Source: JAYRGC01 sp041908065
GTDB lineage: Bacteria > Pseudomonadota > Alphaproteobacteria > UBA9219
Length of the DNA stretch: 64,000 nt
Direction of reading: 5' to 3'
Assembly (NCBI GenBank): GCA_041908065.1
Contig: JAYRGC010000050.1
Coordinates: forward strand, 70,652-134,651
Under the pieces are notes generated by a model. That model was not told where the DNA came from, ran no database searches, and was given only the letters and a program-made list of their open reading frames with translations. This document shows, one piece after another, positions 7,308-15,076 of this stretch. Position numbers and translations under genes: made by a program. Within the stretch, counting starts at the first letter, position 1. Every line of letters begins with the position of its first letter.

Positions 7308-7601
7308 TTAGTTAATTTGTTCTTGCGGGTTTAGGTCGACCAAATAGCGTATGGCGGCATCGTAATGTCGACGTTGGATGTTGCAGACATCATTCACGCC
7401 GAAATGACTGGCAAGCATAGACAGAACCACTTCGTCGCTAACTTTGTGCGTGTGCGCGACATAGGCGACCACGGCGGCAATCGATATTAATTCCCGCTTC
7501 GCAAGCGAGGCTTCGATCTTAGCCTGTTCCGCGAAGTATTCTTCCGCTGGCTTGGCTTCTTCGATGGCCTTGCGAATAAGTTGCATGCGATCTGTCGACA
7601 T
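7308..7601 (-). CDS. Small unknown protein, member A of a three-paralogue island family
   Basis: 97 residues. AAGGAG lies ten bases before the ATG. The second half (AAVVAYVAHTHKVSDEVV, then HFGVNDV and YDAAIRYLVDL) aligns without gaps to the proteins at 7623-7955 and 10121-10405. Shared positions are Y-x-A-[HY] in a helix, a [FY]G[VI] turn and a terminal [YF]L[VI]xL. The size and fold suggest a helical adaptor or DNA-associated protein, but no known family comes to mind. Confidence 0.75.
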   Translation of the reverse strand: MSTDRMQLIRKAIEEAKPAEEYFAEQAKIEASLAKRELISIAAVVAYVAHTHKVSDEVVLSMLASHFGVNDVCNIQRRHYDAAIRYLVDLNPQEQIN

Positions 7602-7622
7602 GGAGAAATGGCTCCTTAAAAA

Positions 7623-7955
7623 TCAGTTCATAATGTTGCTTATCTTCAAATCGACCAGATACTCGATGGCGTTCTGGTAAAGCCGCGCAGGCAGAGCCTT
7701 CACTTTGTCAATGCCGTAATGGGCGGTCAGAATCTCGCAGACGGTCGTTTCATCCACTTGCTGGTTATAGGCTACATAGGCGATCATCCCCGCTAGAGCC
7801 TTAAGCTCGATATCGTTGACGAGGGCTTCGTGAGCCTTGCGCAGTGCGACAAGACCGGATGTCAAAAGGCGCAGGTCGCCGGAAGAAAGGTCTTTGCCTT
7901 CCGTGGCCTCGTTGAAGGCCTCTTCGGCGGGGTTCATGGGCTGGGGCTTGTTCAT
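7623..7955 (-). CDS. Small unknown protein, member B of a three-paralogue island family
   Basis: 110 residues. AAGGAG precedes the ATG at 7955 by eight bases. The conserved C-terminal half reads GMIAYVAYNQQVDETTV, then HYGIDKV and YQNAIEYLVDL, matching the neighbour at 7308-7601 closely and the protein at 10121-10405 more loosely. The N-terminal half is variable and helical. It lies 12 bp after the 65-residue gene and 21 bp before member A, in one operon. Confidence 0.75.
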   Translation of the reverse strand: MNKPQPMNPAEEAFNEATEGKDLSSGDLRLLTSGLVALRKAHEALVNDIELKALAGMIAYVAYNQQVDETTVCEILTAHYGIDKVKALPARLYQNAIEYLVDLKISNIMN

Positions 7956-7967
7956 GTCGCTTGCTCC

Positions 7968-8165
7968 TTAAACCGTGGCCGTCGGGGCGGGCGAAGGGCA
8001 AACAACGGCTTGATAGTCGTTGGTGGCCTTAATAAAGTGCTCCCAGCGTTCTTCGAGCATCATGGGGCGGGGGTGCTTGACACTGTTATAGCGTTCCCAA
8101 GTGTCCACAATCTGCTGGATCAGGCTTTCGCTGTGTTTTTTGGTAATCGTGTCAAAATCGAGCAT
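7968..8165 (-). CDS. Unknown 65-residue protein, first gene of a four-gene island operon
   Basis: The start at 8165 is set by GGGAGGGATTA directly before the ATG (MLDFDTITKKHSESL). The middle is helical with two tryptophans (DTWERYNSVKHPRP, EERWEHFIKATNDY) and the end is a proline/alanine tail. No family recognised. It is divergent from the regulator gene at 8421. Confidence 0.65.
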   Translation of the reverse strand: MLDFDTITKKHSESLIQQIVDTWERYNSVKHPRPMMLEERWEHFIKATNDYQAVVCPSPAPTATV

Positions 8166-8420
8166 TAATCCCTCCCTTTGAAAAACCTTACAAAAAGCCT
8201 GTTTGGCCACCTGATTTTGAAACCGTAACGGATTTTGGGCTTGAAAGCAATTAAAATCTACTGGGTAGGCAAAGAATATCTACATGAAAGCATTATTTTG
8301 GTTGAAATTGTTATGAAACATACTTAGAGTTGGTTTGAAACGCACTTTTAGCGAAAAAACTTTAAGCTTTTTATTAACCAAAAGTCGTGTATAGTATCAG
8401 AAAACATCTACGGAGTAGCA
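8166..8420. promoter_or_regulatory. Divergent A+T-rich control region
   Basis: 255 bp separate two divergent operons of the island. It is A+T rich, with a -10-like TATAGT at 8390-8395 for the rightward genes; its -35 region is weak. Leftward signals cannot be fixed by eye. No open frame of note lies inside. It is the natural place for both regulators to act. Confidence 0.35.
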
Positions 8421-9101
8421 TTGCAAATGATTACAGCGAGACAAATTCGAGCGGCTAGAGGCCTTTTGGGATGGGACGCCGTGGTTCTTGCCCGAAAAAC
8501 AGGGCTGACCAAGGAAACAATCTCGCGGATTGAGATAGAACAAGTGCGCCCGCAAGAGCGTACATTACTCAAGATTCTGCGTGTTTTCAACGAGGCGGGT
8601 GTAGAGTTCACCCCCAATACAGGCGTGCAACTTAAGCCGCAAAATGTCGAGGTTCTCGAGGGAACAACGGGGTTCCTTCGTTTTTATGATTTCGTTTATA
8701 ACCACTTAAACCAGTACGGGGGCCTCGTTTGCGTGAGCGGCGTCAACGAAAAGTTGTTCGTCAAATATCAAGGTGACTTTGCAGACGTTCATATGAACAG
8801 AATGGCAGATCTAGTTAAACGCCGCGAAGATCTTATGATGCGAATTTTGGTAGAAGAAGGCGATTATAATTTCGTAGCGTCCTCATACGCTCAATACAGG
8901 TGGCAAGCTAAAGCGTATTTTTCTCCTGCCCCCTTCTATGTTTTTGGAGATAACCTTGCTCTCATCTCTTTCGCGCATGAGCCGTCGCCATTAGTTATTT
9001 TTATCAAGTCAGCAAGTTTAGCAGACGCTTACCGGCACGCTTTCGAACTTGCTTGGGCGCAATCTATTGAGCCGCCGTCGAGAGAGGAGAGCGCGAAATG
9101 A
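8421..9101 (+). CDS. XRE regulator with a TrmB-like C-terminal domain, coupled to a methyltransferase
   Basis: 226 residues from a TTG at 8421 (GGAG five bases upstream); the ATG at 8427 is an alternative that loses two residues. Residues 3-60 form an XRE domain (ITARQIRAARGLLGW, TKETISRIEIEQ). Residues about 85-215 form a second domain ending YRWQAKAYFSPAPFYVFGDN, then PLVIFIKSASLADAY and a final tryptophan. That pattern recalls the effector-binding domain of TrmB-like regulators. Its end overlaps the methyltransferase start by 4 bp (ATGA), so the two are a unit. Its codon use is more A+T rich than that of the core. Confidence 0.8.
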   Translation: MQMITARQIRAARGLLGWDAVVLARKTGLTKETISRIEIEQVRPQERTLLKILRVFNEAGVEFTPNTGVQLKPQNVEVLEGTTGFLRFYDFVYNHLNQYGGLVCVSGVNEKLFVKYQGDFADVHMNRMADLVKRREDLMMRILVEEGDYNFVASSYAQYRWQAKAYFSPAPFYVFGDNLALISFAHEPSPLVIFIKSASLADAYRHAFELAWAQSIEPPSREESAK

Positions 9102-10117
9102 GCTTTCTTGGCGGAAGTATAGACTTTTTTACAGGAACGCGATCTTCTCACATGGGTTCGTACCAGTATGTAGAACATGCTGGCACTCGAAACGGCAAAA
9201 GCATGTCCGGTGCGAAGTTGTGGGCTGAGATTGAAGCTGAAGAGCTAAAGGCAACTGAAACAAATTTGTTCAGTGCCGAAGAACGAATTTTGCGAAGTGT
9301 GGCAAAGGATGTTGGTGCTTACTTTCCAGATTGTTCCCCGATCCTTGAAATGGGAACAGGCACGCCAAATGCGTTTAAAAAGAAAACACTTCTTATTATG
9401 ATGGCACTTCGAAGTACGGAATATATCTGCGTGGATGAATCTAGCGAATTTTTGAAGGGCCTAATCTCAAATAAGGCTCTTTCCAGATTTAAGGTTAGGC
9501 CGATTCTGGACGATTTCTTCGAAGGGGATAAACTCTATTTTGATGATCCTGAACGAGATGCTCTTATTTGTATGTTTGGCAGCACCATCGGTAATATCGT
9601 CGCTCCTTTGGGCGATGCACCGCCAAGAGACGCCCTGATTGCACATTTGTCCATGATAGCGCAGACAATCAACAAAGGTGGTCTTTTGGTATCATTCGAC
9701 GCAGATATGAATGGGGAAAAGGTTGCAGCCTTTTATGCAAGACAGGCCCTTTTTCAGTTAAATACATTCTTTCGTATGGCGGTGGAGTTACCGATAAAGG
9801 GAGACTTTGATCCCTATGCATTTGAGTACAAGCCGATGTGGTTTGCTCAATCTGGGACGCTAGCACATATGGCTATCGTCGCGCGCGATATGTCCTTCGA
9901 ACTTGGCGGAAAGAGTATCTCTTTGGTTGCTGGACAAAAGTTGCACATGAAAAACTCATTCAGGTTCTCTCCTGCCTTCTTCTCCGATTGTTGTGAGAGT
10001 GCTGGGTTTGAGATTCTTAAAACGTGGAGAGATCCGTCTTTGACCAATGTTTATCTTTTGAAAAAGAAAACCGTTGCCGTTTCGCAAACTTCTGCAATCG
10101 TGAAGGCTGCATGTTAA
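9098..10117 (+). CDS. EgtD-like SAM-dependent methyltransferase
   Basis: 339 residues. Motif I reads ILEMGTGTPNAFKKKT, MFGSTIGN follows (the hallmark of the EgtD/histidine-specific methyltransferase family), and near the end comes a KNSFRFSPAFF then AGFEILKTWRDP pattern also typical of that family. Known members trimethylate histidine on the way to ergothioneine; no partner such as EgtB is adjacent. Here the enzyme is coupled to an XRE/TrmB-like regulator, which points to a small-molecule substrate sensed by that regulator. The real substrate is unknown, and a link to the phosphonate product of the same island is only speculation. Confidence 0.75.
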   Translation: MSFLGGSIDFFTGTRSSHMGSYQYVEHAGTRNGKSMSGAKLWAEIEAEELKATETNLFSAEERILRSVAKDVGAYFPDCSPILEMGTGTPNAFKKKTLLIMMALRSTEYICVDESSEFLKGLISNKALSRFKVRPILDDFFEGDKLYFDDPERDALICMFGSTIGNIVAPLGDAPPRDALIAHLSMIAQTINKGGLLVSFDADMNGEKVAAFYARQALFQLNTFFRMAVELPIKGDFDPYAFEYKPMWFAQSGTLAHMAIVARDMSFELGGKSISLVAGQKLHMKNSFRFSPAFFSDCCESAGFEILKTWRDPSLTNVYLLKKKTVAVSQTSAIVKAAC

Positions 10118-10120
10118 AAC

Positions 10121-10405
10121 TTAGTGCTTCGCCGCCGCGCTTGATCCAGCAAGGCCGATGAGAAAATTCATGACGGTCTCGAAGTCTTTGGCCGGCAGAT
10201 AACGTAAATCGCTAACGCCGAAGACCCTTTGTGTGATCTCGAGGATTTCCGCTACGTCTGTCTTCATTTCATGGGCGGCGTAGAATACGAGAGCGGTGAG
10301 TTTCTGTGCCTCTCTGAAGTTCAGCGCTCTGGAAAGGTCGTCGTCTCCACAGGGAGCAGCCTTCAGTTTGAAGGGGAGAACGTTTGAGGCAGTATCTTCG
10401 CTCAT
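10121..10405 (-). CDS. Small unknown protein, member C of a three-paralogue island family
   Basis: 94 residues from the ATG at 10405 (AGGA nine bases upstream; the TTG two codons earlier is less likely). The C-terminal half, ALVFYAAHEMKTDVAEI then VFGVSDLRYLPAKDF and VMNFLIGL, matches members A and B at 7308-7955. Its stop faces the methyltransferase stop with only 3 bp between. It is separated from its paralogues by the divergent regulator-methyltransferase pair, so the island arose by duplication and rearrangement. Function unknown. Confidence 0.7.
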   Translation of the reverse strand: MSEDTASNVLPFKLKAAPCGDDDLSRALNFREAQKLTALVFYAAHEMKTDVAEILEITQRVFGVSDLRYLPAKDFETVMNFLIGLAGSSAAAKH

Positions 10406-10523
10406 GGTCAAAATCCTTTTCTTAAAAGCCCCTAAAGCAATGCCCTATTATATCGTTAACGCAGCCCAAATTCAAAAGAATGCAGCGGTAAAAATCAGGC
10501 AAAACTTGATAAATGGTACGATT

Positions 10524-12023
10524 TTACGCTTGACTCACGACAAATGAAGCGGGCGACCCCGCGTTAACCATGCCGTATGGCTGATCCTGAATGGGGGCGT
10601 CTTTCCCCACAAACTGATCCAAATCCTCCTTTGTGTATCGCACGCTGTTGCCGATTTTGACGAAGCTGGGGCCGCATTTGCGCCAGCGCCAGTTTTCGAG
10701 GAGGCGAGGATTGACGTTCAGGTATGTGGCGGCCTGTGCAGCGGTCATGAAACGTGGCAAGGCCCCATTTGCCGTGAGCTGAAGTTTTTCCGCCAACGGT
10801 GATGCAACAGGCGGATCAACACACACTGCCGTTCCGTCGATGGTGATGCTTTCGCCTGGCTTGGGCAGGGCCAAAAGCCCGCCCAGTTCGTCCGTGATTT
10901 TGCTGGCCGCTTCGAGTACTGGATTGATGGCCAGATGGGCATAGCGGGCCGTCGTTTGCGTCTGCGTGTGGCCAAGCAACCGCCCGATCATCGGCAGGCT
11001 CATGCCCATCGCCACGGCGTTTGACGCAAAGGTATGCCGAAGGTCGTGAATGCGGACGTCCTCAATCCCCGCCCATTTGCGGATATGCCGCCATGTCGTT
11101 TGCAGGTCGTTGATCGGTTTGTCGACGTGGTGATCCGAGCAAATCAGATAAGGATTTTCCGGTTTGCGTGGTAGGTGGCGCAAGAGGTCGATGGCCGTCC
11201 GTCCCAGATGAATGAACTTCGGCCCCGTTTTGGAATCCGGCAGACGGATTATGCCTCGGTCAAGATGGACGTATTCCCATTTGCAATCCCTAATTTCCCC
11301 GAGACGCGCGCCGGTAAGGATTAAGAGCCGAAAGGCAGCAATGGCATAAGGCGAACTCAAACCCGCTTCCTCGGCCATGCGAAGCGTATCGCCGAGGCGG
11401 CGCATTTCGTCGGCGGAGAGGAAGCGCTCGCGCTTGTTCTCCTTGTACTTCTTGACATGACGGCACGGGTTCGAGTTTTCCGGGCGCAGGCCCCAATCCT
11501 CCGCCGTGTTGAACATTTTGGAGAGCAGCGTCAGCGCGTGGTTCGCGCTGGAGGGAATCTTGTTCATGCCGTGATGCAACTGCAGGATATGGGCGCGTGT
11601 GACTTCGGTAATCTTTAAGCGACCGAGGGAAGGCACAATCTGGCTTTTGATGATCCCTTCGTAACGGAGACGCGTACTGGGCTTCAGATGCACGTCCATG
11701 TGGAGTTTCTGGAAGCGTTCGCAAAACTCTTTCATATCGGGACAGGCCGCGAAGGCGTGCCGATCTTCCATCGGATCCTGTCCATCGCGGATAGAGGCGA
11801 GGGTCTTGAGCGCCTTGTCTCGCGCTTGTTCCGCCGTGATCGCTGGAAAGTAGCCCAGCGTCATGCGGCGGGTGCGGGTGCCAACGCGGTATTGCAGGAT
11901 GAGGTTCTTCCTGCCCGAGGTCAGGACGCGAAGGCCGAAGCCGGACAGTTCGTCGTCGAAGACAAAATAGTCTTTGCTCCGAACCTCCGCCGCCTCGATC
12001 ACTCTTTTCGTCAACCGCGTCAT
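10524..12023 (-). CDS. Tyrosine integrase with C-terminal excisionase-like HTH
   Basis: 499 residues from the ATG at 12023, chosen because AGGAAAGC precedes it. The domains in order are an N-terminal DUF4102-type arm-binding domain (residues about 1-85), a SAM-like core-binding domain, and a catalytic domain. The catalytic domain shows TGARLGEIRDCKWE (first Arg), HDLRHTFASNAV (His-x-x-Arg), LLGHTQTQTTARYAH (His and the nucleophile Tyr). After this, residues about 420-485 hold a MerR/excisionase-type helix-turn-helix (TAAQAATYLNVNPRLLENWR ... VRYTKEDLDQF), not part of a standard integrase. It lies 190 bp from the tRNA-Thr fragment, so it is the enzyme that inserted the island. Confidence 0.93.
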   Translation of the reverse strand: MTRLTKRVIEAAEVRSKDYFVFDDELSGFGLRVLTSGRKNLILQYRVGTRTRRMTLGYFPAITAEQARDKALKTLASIRDGQDPMEDRHAFAACPDMKEFCERFQKLHMDVHLKPSTRLRYEGIIKSQIVPSLGRLKITEVTRAHILQLHHGMNKIPSSANHALTLLSKMFNTAEDWGLRPENSNPCRHVKKYKENKRERFLSADEMRRLGDTLRMAEEAGLSSPYAIAAFRLLILTGARLGEIRDCKWEYVHLDRGIIRLPDSKTGPKFIHLGRTAIDLLRHLPRKPENPYLICSDHHVDKPINDLQTTWRHIRKWAGIEDVRIHDLRHTFASNAVAMGMSLPMIGRLLGHTQTQTTARYAHLAINPVLEAASKITDELGGLLALPKPGESITIDGTAVCVDPPVASPLAEKLQLTANGALPRFMTAAQAATYLNVNPRLLENWRWRKCGPSFVKIGNSVRYTKEDLDQFVGKDAPIQDQPYGMVNAGSPASFVVSQA

Positions 12024-12216
12024 GCTTTCCTGTCTCAGCTTGTGTCCTCGATCTCGCGCCGTTTTTTGGAAGCACTGTGGAAGCAAGAGGCTTCAAAACG
12101 GGGCGAAAACCTGATAGGCTCATGAAGCTGAAAAGGCCGCCGGAAGTCAACTAACGTATTGAAATATCGTAGTAAATAGAAACGCTTCGCAATCCTTCAA
12201 AAACGGTTATATTGGG

Positions 12217-12261
12217 TTCGTAAAGCCAAGGTCGGGGGTTCAAATCCCTCCAACGGCACCA
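12217..12261 (+). other. attachment site: 3' fragment of tRNA-Thr(CGT)
   Basis: The 45 nt fit the 3' part of a tRNA from the anticodon loop on: loop TTCGTAA (anticodon CGT), stem agcca, variable aggtc, T-arm GGGGG-TTCAAAT-CCCTC, acceptor strand CAACGGC, then ACCA. The sequence upstream does not supply the matching 5' half (no GCCGTTG acceptor strand, no TGGCT stem), so this is a remnant. An intact tRNA-Thr should lie at the far left end of the island, outside the window. It marks the right boundary of the island. Confidence 0.8.
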
Positions 12262-12318
12262 TCTGGCCTTATATTGCGGCGCAAAAGCCGTTTCGCGCGT
12301 CCGCTCAGGAGTGGCGTT

Positions 12319-13008
12319 ATGGACATATTCTCCCTTTCCGAAGTGTCGGCATTTTTCCAGATCGTGCTTATCGATCTGACCATGGCCGGAGACAACGCGA
12401 TCGTAGTCGGCATGGCGGCGGCGGGCTTGCCCGCCAAGGAAAGGCATAGGGCCATAGCGATAGGCATCGCGGCGGCCACCGTATTACGCATAGTGTTCGC
12501 CATATTCACCGTGCAGCTTTTGGGCATAATCGGGCTGTTGCTGGCTGGCGGATTGCTGCTTTTGTGGGTGGCATGGAAAATGTATCAGCATTTGCGCCAC
12601 GAAGCCCGCCAGCTGGCCGCCGCCGCTGCGTCTCCTGATGCGGCAACAGCGACGGCAACTGTCGACGCCGCCGCGCAGCCGCACCATAAAAAGAGCCTGC
12701 GCGACGCCGTGACGCAAATAGTGGTGGCGGACGTTTCCATGTCGCTCGACAACGTGTTGGGCGTGGCCGGAGCGGCAAGGGATCATCTGTGGGTTCTGGT
12801 GACGGGACTTGCCTTGTCGGTTCTTTTGATGGGCGTCGCCTCGGCTTTCGTCGTGCGCCTTATGCACCGTTTCCGCTGGATCGGCTATGTCGGTTTGCTG
12901 GTGGTGTTGTACGTAGCCCTGAAGATGATCTGGGACGGATGGCACGATATTAACGACAAGGTGGATTTGGCCGGAATCGCCGATAACGTGATGAAGAGCG
13001 CTATGTGA
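12319..13008 (+). CDS. TerC-family integral membrane protein (YjbE type)
   Basis: 229 residues from the ATG at 12319, with AGGAG seven bases before. Six or seven hydrophobic segments are visible. The two internally repeated TerC motifs are IDLTMAGDNAIVVGMAA near the N-terminus and DVSMSLDNVLGVAGAA in the middle. Their acidic residues inside the membrane are thought to handle metal ions, and several family members export Mn or Ca. A low-complexity alanine-rich cytoplasmic loop separates the halves. It is the first core gene right of the island. Confidence 0.85.
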   Translation: MDIFSLSEVSAFFQIVLIDLTMAGDNAIVVGMAAAGLPAKERHRAIAIGIAAATVLRIVFAIFTVQLLGIIGLLLAGGLLLLWVAWKMYQHLRHEARQLAAAAASPDAATATATVDAAAQPHHKKSLRDAVTQIVVADVSMSLDNVLGVAGAARDHLWVLVTGLALSVLLMGVASAFVVRLMHRFRWIGYVGLLVVLYVALKMIWDGWHDINDKVDLAGIADNVMKSAM

Positions 13009-13045
13009 CGCTAGTGCGCGTTCATAATCCCGTTGCGCTGTTTTT

Positions 13046-13321
13046 GGCTCTTACGCAAAACTGGTGGGTATTACCTTTCCAAAATAGCCGTCATTGCGAA
13101 GTTACGGCCAAAGGCCGTCATTGCAAAGTTACGGCCAAAGGCCGTCATTGCGAGCCGCCACCCTTTGGTTTGGACAGCGTTAACCCTGTCAGGCGGCGAA
13201 GCAATCCAGACCTTATGGAGCAACGACACTGGATTGCTTCGCCGCCAAGGGGCGGCTCGCAATGACGGTGCTTGATGCTGCGTTTGGATGCAAAATTACC
13301 CACCTGTTTTGCGTAAGAGCC
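13046..13321. repeat. MITE-like element with terminal inverted repeats
   Basis: This 276-bp element fills most of the gap between the TerC and der genes. Its ends are inverted copies of GGCTCTTACGCAAAAC followed by (a/t)GGTGGGTA, about 25 bp with one mismatch. Inside are tandem copies of acggccaaaggccgtcattg and a core with the inverted arms gcgaagcaatccag and ctggattgcttcgc. Related elements occur at 53902-54143 and 59276-59538, and the core alone at four more places. It has no coding capacity. Confidence 0.85.
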
Positions 13322-13330
13322 AATAATTTC

Positions 13331-14728
13331 TTATTTGCGCTTTTTCTCGTAGGGATTGTCGCCCTTCCGCAGTTGCCAGCGGATCGGGACTCCGTCGAAT
13401 CCGAAGGTTTCCCTCAGCCCGCCGATAAGAAAGCGCAGGTAGCTTTCCGGCAAATCGACCGGCTTGTTCACCCATAAGGCGAAGGTGGGCGGGCGGCTTT
13501 TCACCTGCGTCATATAGCGCAGCTTGACGCGGCGGCCTGACACTATCGGCGGCGGATGGTTGTCCTCCATCTTTTCCAGCCAGCGATTCAGGCGCGAGGT
13601 CGATACCCGCAAATTCCAAACGTCGTAGATGCGGATGACCTCCTTCATCAGCTTGTCCAGCCCCTCGCCGTTCAAGGCAGATATGGGAACGACCGGAACG
13701 CCGGACACTTGCGCCAACGATGCTTCGACCTTGGCCTTTATCATCTTCATAAGCTCGGGCTTGGCGTCGACCGTGTCCCATTTGTTGACGGCGATTATCA
13801 AAGCCCTTCCCTCCTCGGCGACGTGGCGGGCAATGGCGTAATCCTGCTTGTCGAAGGGCTGGGCGGCGTCGATCACCAATATGGCGACGTGGGCCAGCCT
13901 TATGGCGCGCTTGGATTCGTGCGCGCCCATTTTCTCCAATTCTTCTTCGATGCGGGAACGGCGGCGCAATCCGGCAGTGTCGACCAAACGTATCGGCCTG
14001 CCGCGATATTCCCATTTGATGGGTATGGCATCGCGGGTAAGCCCCGGTTCCGGCCCCGTCAGCAAACGGTCTTCGCCGGTCAGGCGGTTCACCATCGTCG
14101 ATTTTCCAGCGTTCGGGCGGCCGACTACGGCTATATGAAGATTGCTCGGAGCGGAATCCTCCTCGCCGTCATCCTCGCCTTCTCCTTCGTCAGAGGTGTC
14201 CGGCGCATCGTCATCGTCGCTGTCGGCTGCGTCGATGGCATATACGCTCAGCGCGGCAGCCAGATCGTCCAAGCCGTCGCCGTGCAAGGCGGAGATGGCG
14301 ATGGTTTCAGGAAAGCCCAGTTCAGCCGTTTCGTTGTATCCGGCGGGCAAACGGGTGCTTTCGCATTTGTTGACCAGAAGTATTACCGGTTTTCCGAGCT
14401 TGCGAACCTCGGCGGCGACGGTGCGATCCCCCTCGGTTAGCCCCGCCTTGCCGTCCACCATCATTAGTATGACATTGGCCGAGGACAAAGCCCTGAAGGT
14501 ATGGTCGGCGGCGCGGGCGGCCAAGCTGCCTTTTTTGCGGGCGTTCTCAAGCCCCGCCGTATCCATCAAGCGGAAACGCAAGCCGAAAAGCTCGCCGTCG
14601 CCGTCGCGCCAATCCCGCGTCACTCCCGGGGTATCGGCCACCAACGCCATCGATTTACCGATAAGGCGGTTGAACATCGTGGATTTTCCCACGTTGGGAC
14701 GACCTACTATGGCGATAGTGAAAGCCAT
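13331..14728 (-). CDS. der: GTPase Der (EngA), ribosome assembly
   Basis: 465 residues with two tandem Ras-like G domains. The first has GRPNVGKSTMFN, DTPGVTRDW, NKCE; the second GRPNAGKSTMVN, DTAGL, NKWD. A C-terminal KH-like domain ends in the basic NPYEKKRK. Der is essential for 50S subunit maturation. A strongly acidic linker of about 30 residues (DSDDDDAPDTSDEGEGEDDG) separates the G domains. The gene stands alone between the repeat element and the tRNA-Pro gene. Confidence 0.97.
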   Translation of the reverse strand: MAFTIAIVGRPNVGKSTMFNRLIGKSMALVADTPGVTRDWRDGDGELFGLRFRLMDTAGLENARKKGSLAARAADHTFRALSSANVILMMVDGKAGLTEGDRTVAAEVRKLGKPVILLVNKCESTRLPAGYNETAELGFPETIAISALHGDGLDDLAAALSVYAIDAADSDDDDAPDTSDEGEGEDDGEEDSAPSNLHIAVVGRPNAGKSTMVNRLTGEDRLLTGPEPGLTRDAIPIKWEYRGRPIRLVDTAGLRRRSRIEEELEKMGAHESKRAIRLAHVAILVIDAAQPFDKQDYAIARHVAEEGRALIIAVNKWDTVDAKPELMKMIKAKVEASLAQVSGVPVVPISALNGEGLDKLMKEVIRIYDVWNLRVSTSRLNRWLEKMEDNHPPPIVSGRRVKLRYMTQVKSRPPTFALWVNKPVDLPESYLRFLIGGLRETFGFDGVPIRWQLRKGDNPYEKKRK

Positions 14729-14822
14729 GGCAACTCCTTGAAATTAGGGGAAAATCGAGCAAAAAAAACAGCTCGCGGCAGGTTATAACCAAGCCTCGCT
14801 ATCAAACGTTTTTCCGAAAATA

Positions 14823-14899
14823 TGGTCGGAGCAGCGGGATTTGAACCCACGACCCCCAGTCCCCCAGACTGATGCGCTACCAGGCTGCGCTATGCTCCG
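14823..14899 (-). tRNA. tRNA-Pro(GGG)
   Basis: 77 nt with encoded CCA. The acceptor stem pairs CGGAGCA with TGCTCCG, the D-arm is AGCGCAGCCTGGTAGCGC, the anticodon stem is TCAGT/ACTGG around the loop CTGGGGG (anticodon GGG), and the T-arm has GTTCAAAT. It is complete, with no sign of an integrated element next to it. Confidence 0.95.
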
Positions 14900-15076
14900 A
14901 TACCATTTTGCGACGGTTTCCGAAGGACGCCGTTGCCGCGACGACAGCCCAAAGGCCGTCGGGGCGGCACTATATCCGTCCCCGCGCTTTGAAGCAACAA
15001 CCCATGAAACAAGGTTAATTCCCCTGTTTGTAACCCGCAGGTTATGGCATTATACTCCCTCGCGGCGAGGGGTGTT

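Noticed and set aside
12124..12261. A complete tRNA-Thr gene next to the integrase
   Set aside because: No matching 5' acceptor strand, D-arm or 5' anticodon stem exists upstream; only the 3' 45 nt fit.
12262..12318. yybP-ykoY-type manganese riboswitch before the TerC-family gene
   Set aside because: Only 57 bp separate the tRNA fragment from the start, too short and without the expected stems.
12151..12447. Minus-strand 98-codon frame ending in a PRPWLYEPN-like peptide
   Set aside because: It is the antisense translation of the tRNA-Thr fragment plus the start of the TerC gene, a familiar artefact of tRNA 3' ends.
13080..13160. Tandem acggccaaaggccgtcattg units looking like a CRISPR array
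   Set aside because: The units abut with no spacers of constant length and no cas genes are nearby; they belong to the MITE-like family.
13071..13262. Open frames within the repeat elements, with similar peptides at 32.3, 44.4 and 54.0 kb
   Set aside because: The shared peptides arise from the repeated DNA itself; they have no starts with ribosome sites and occur in both orientations.
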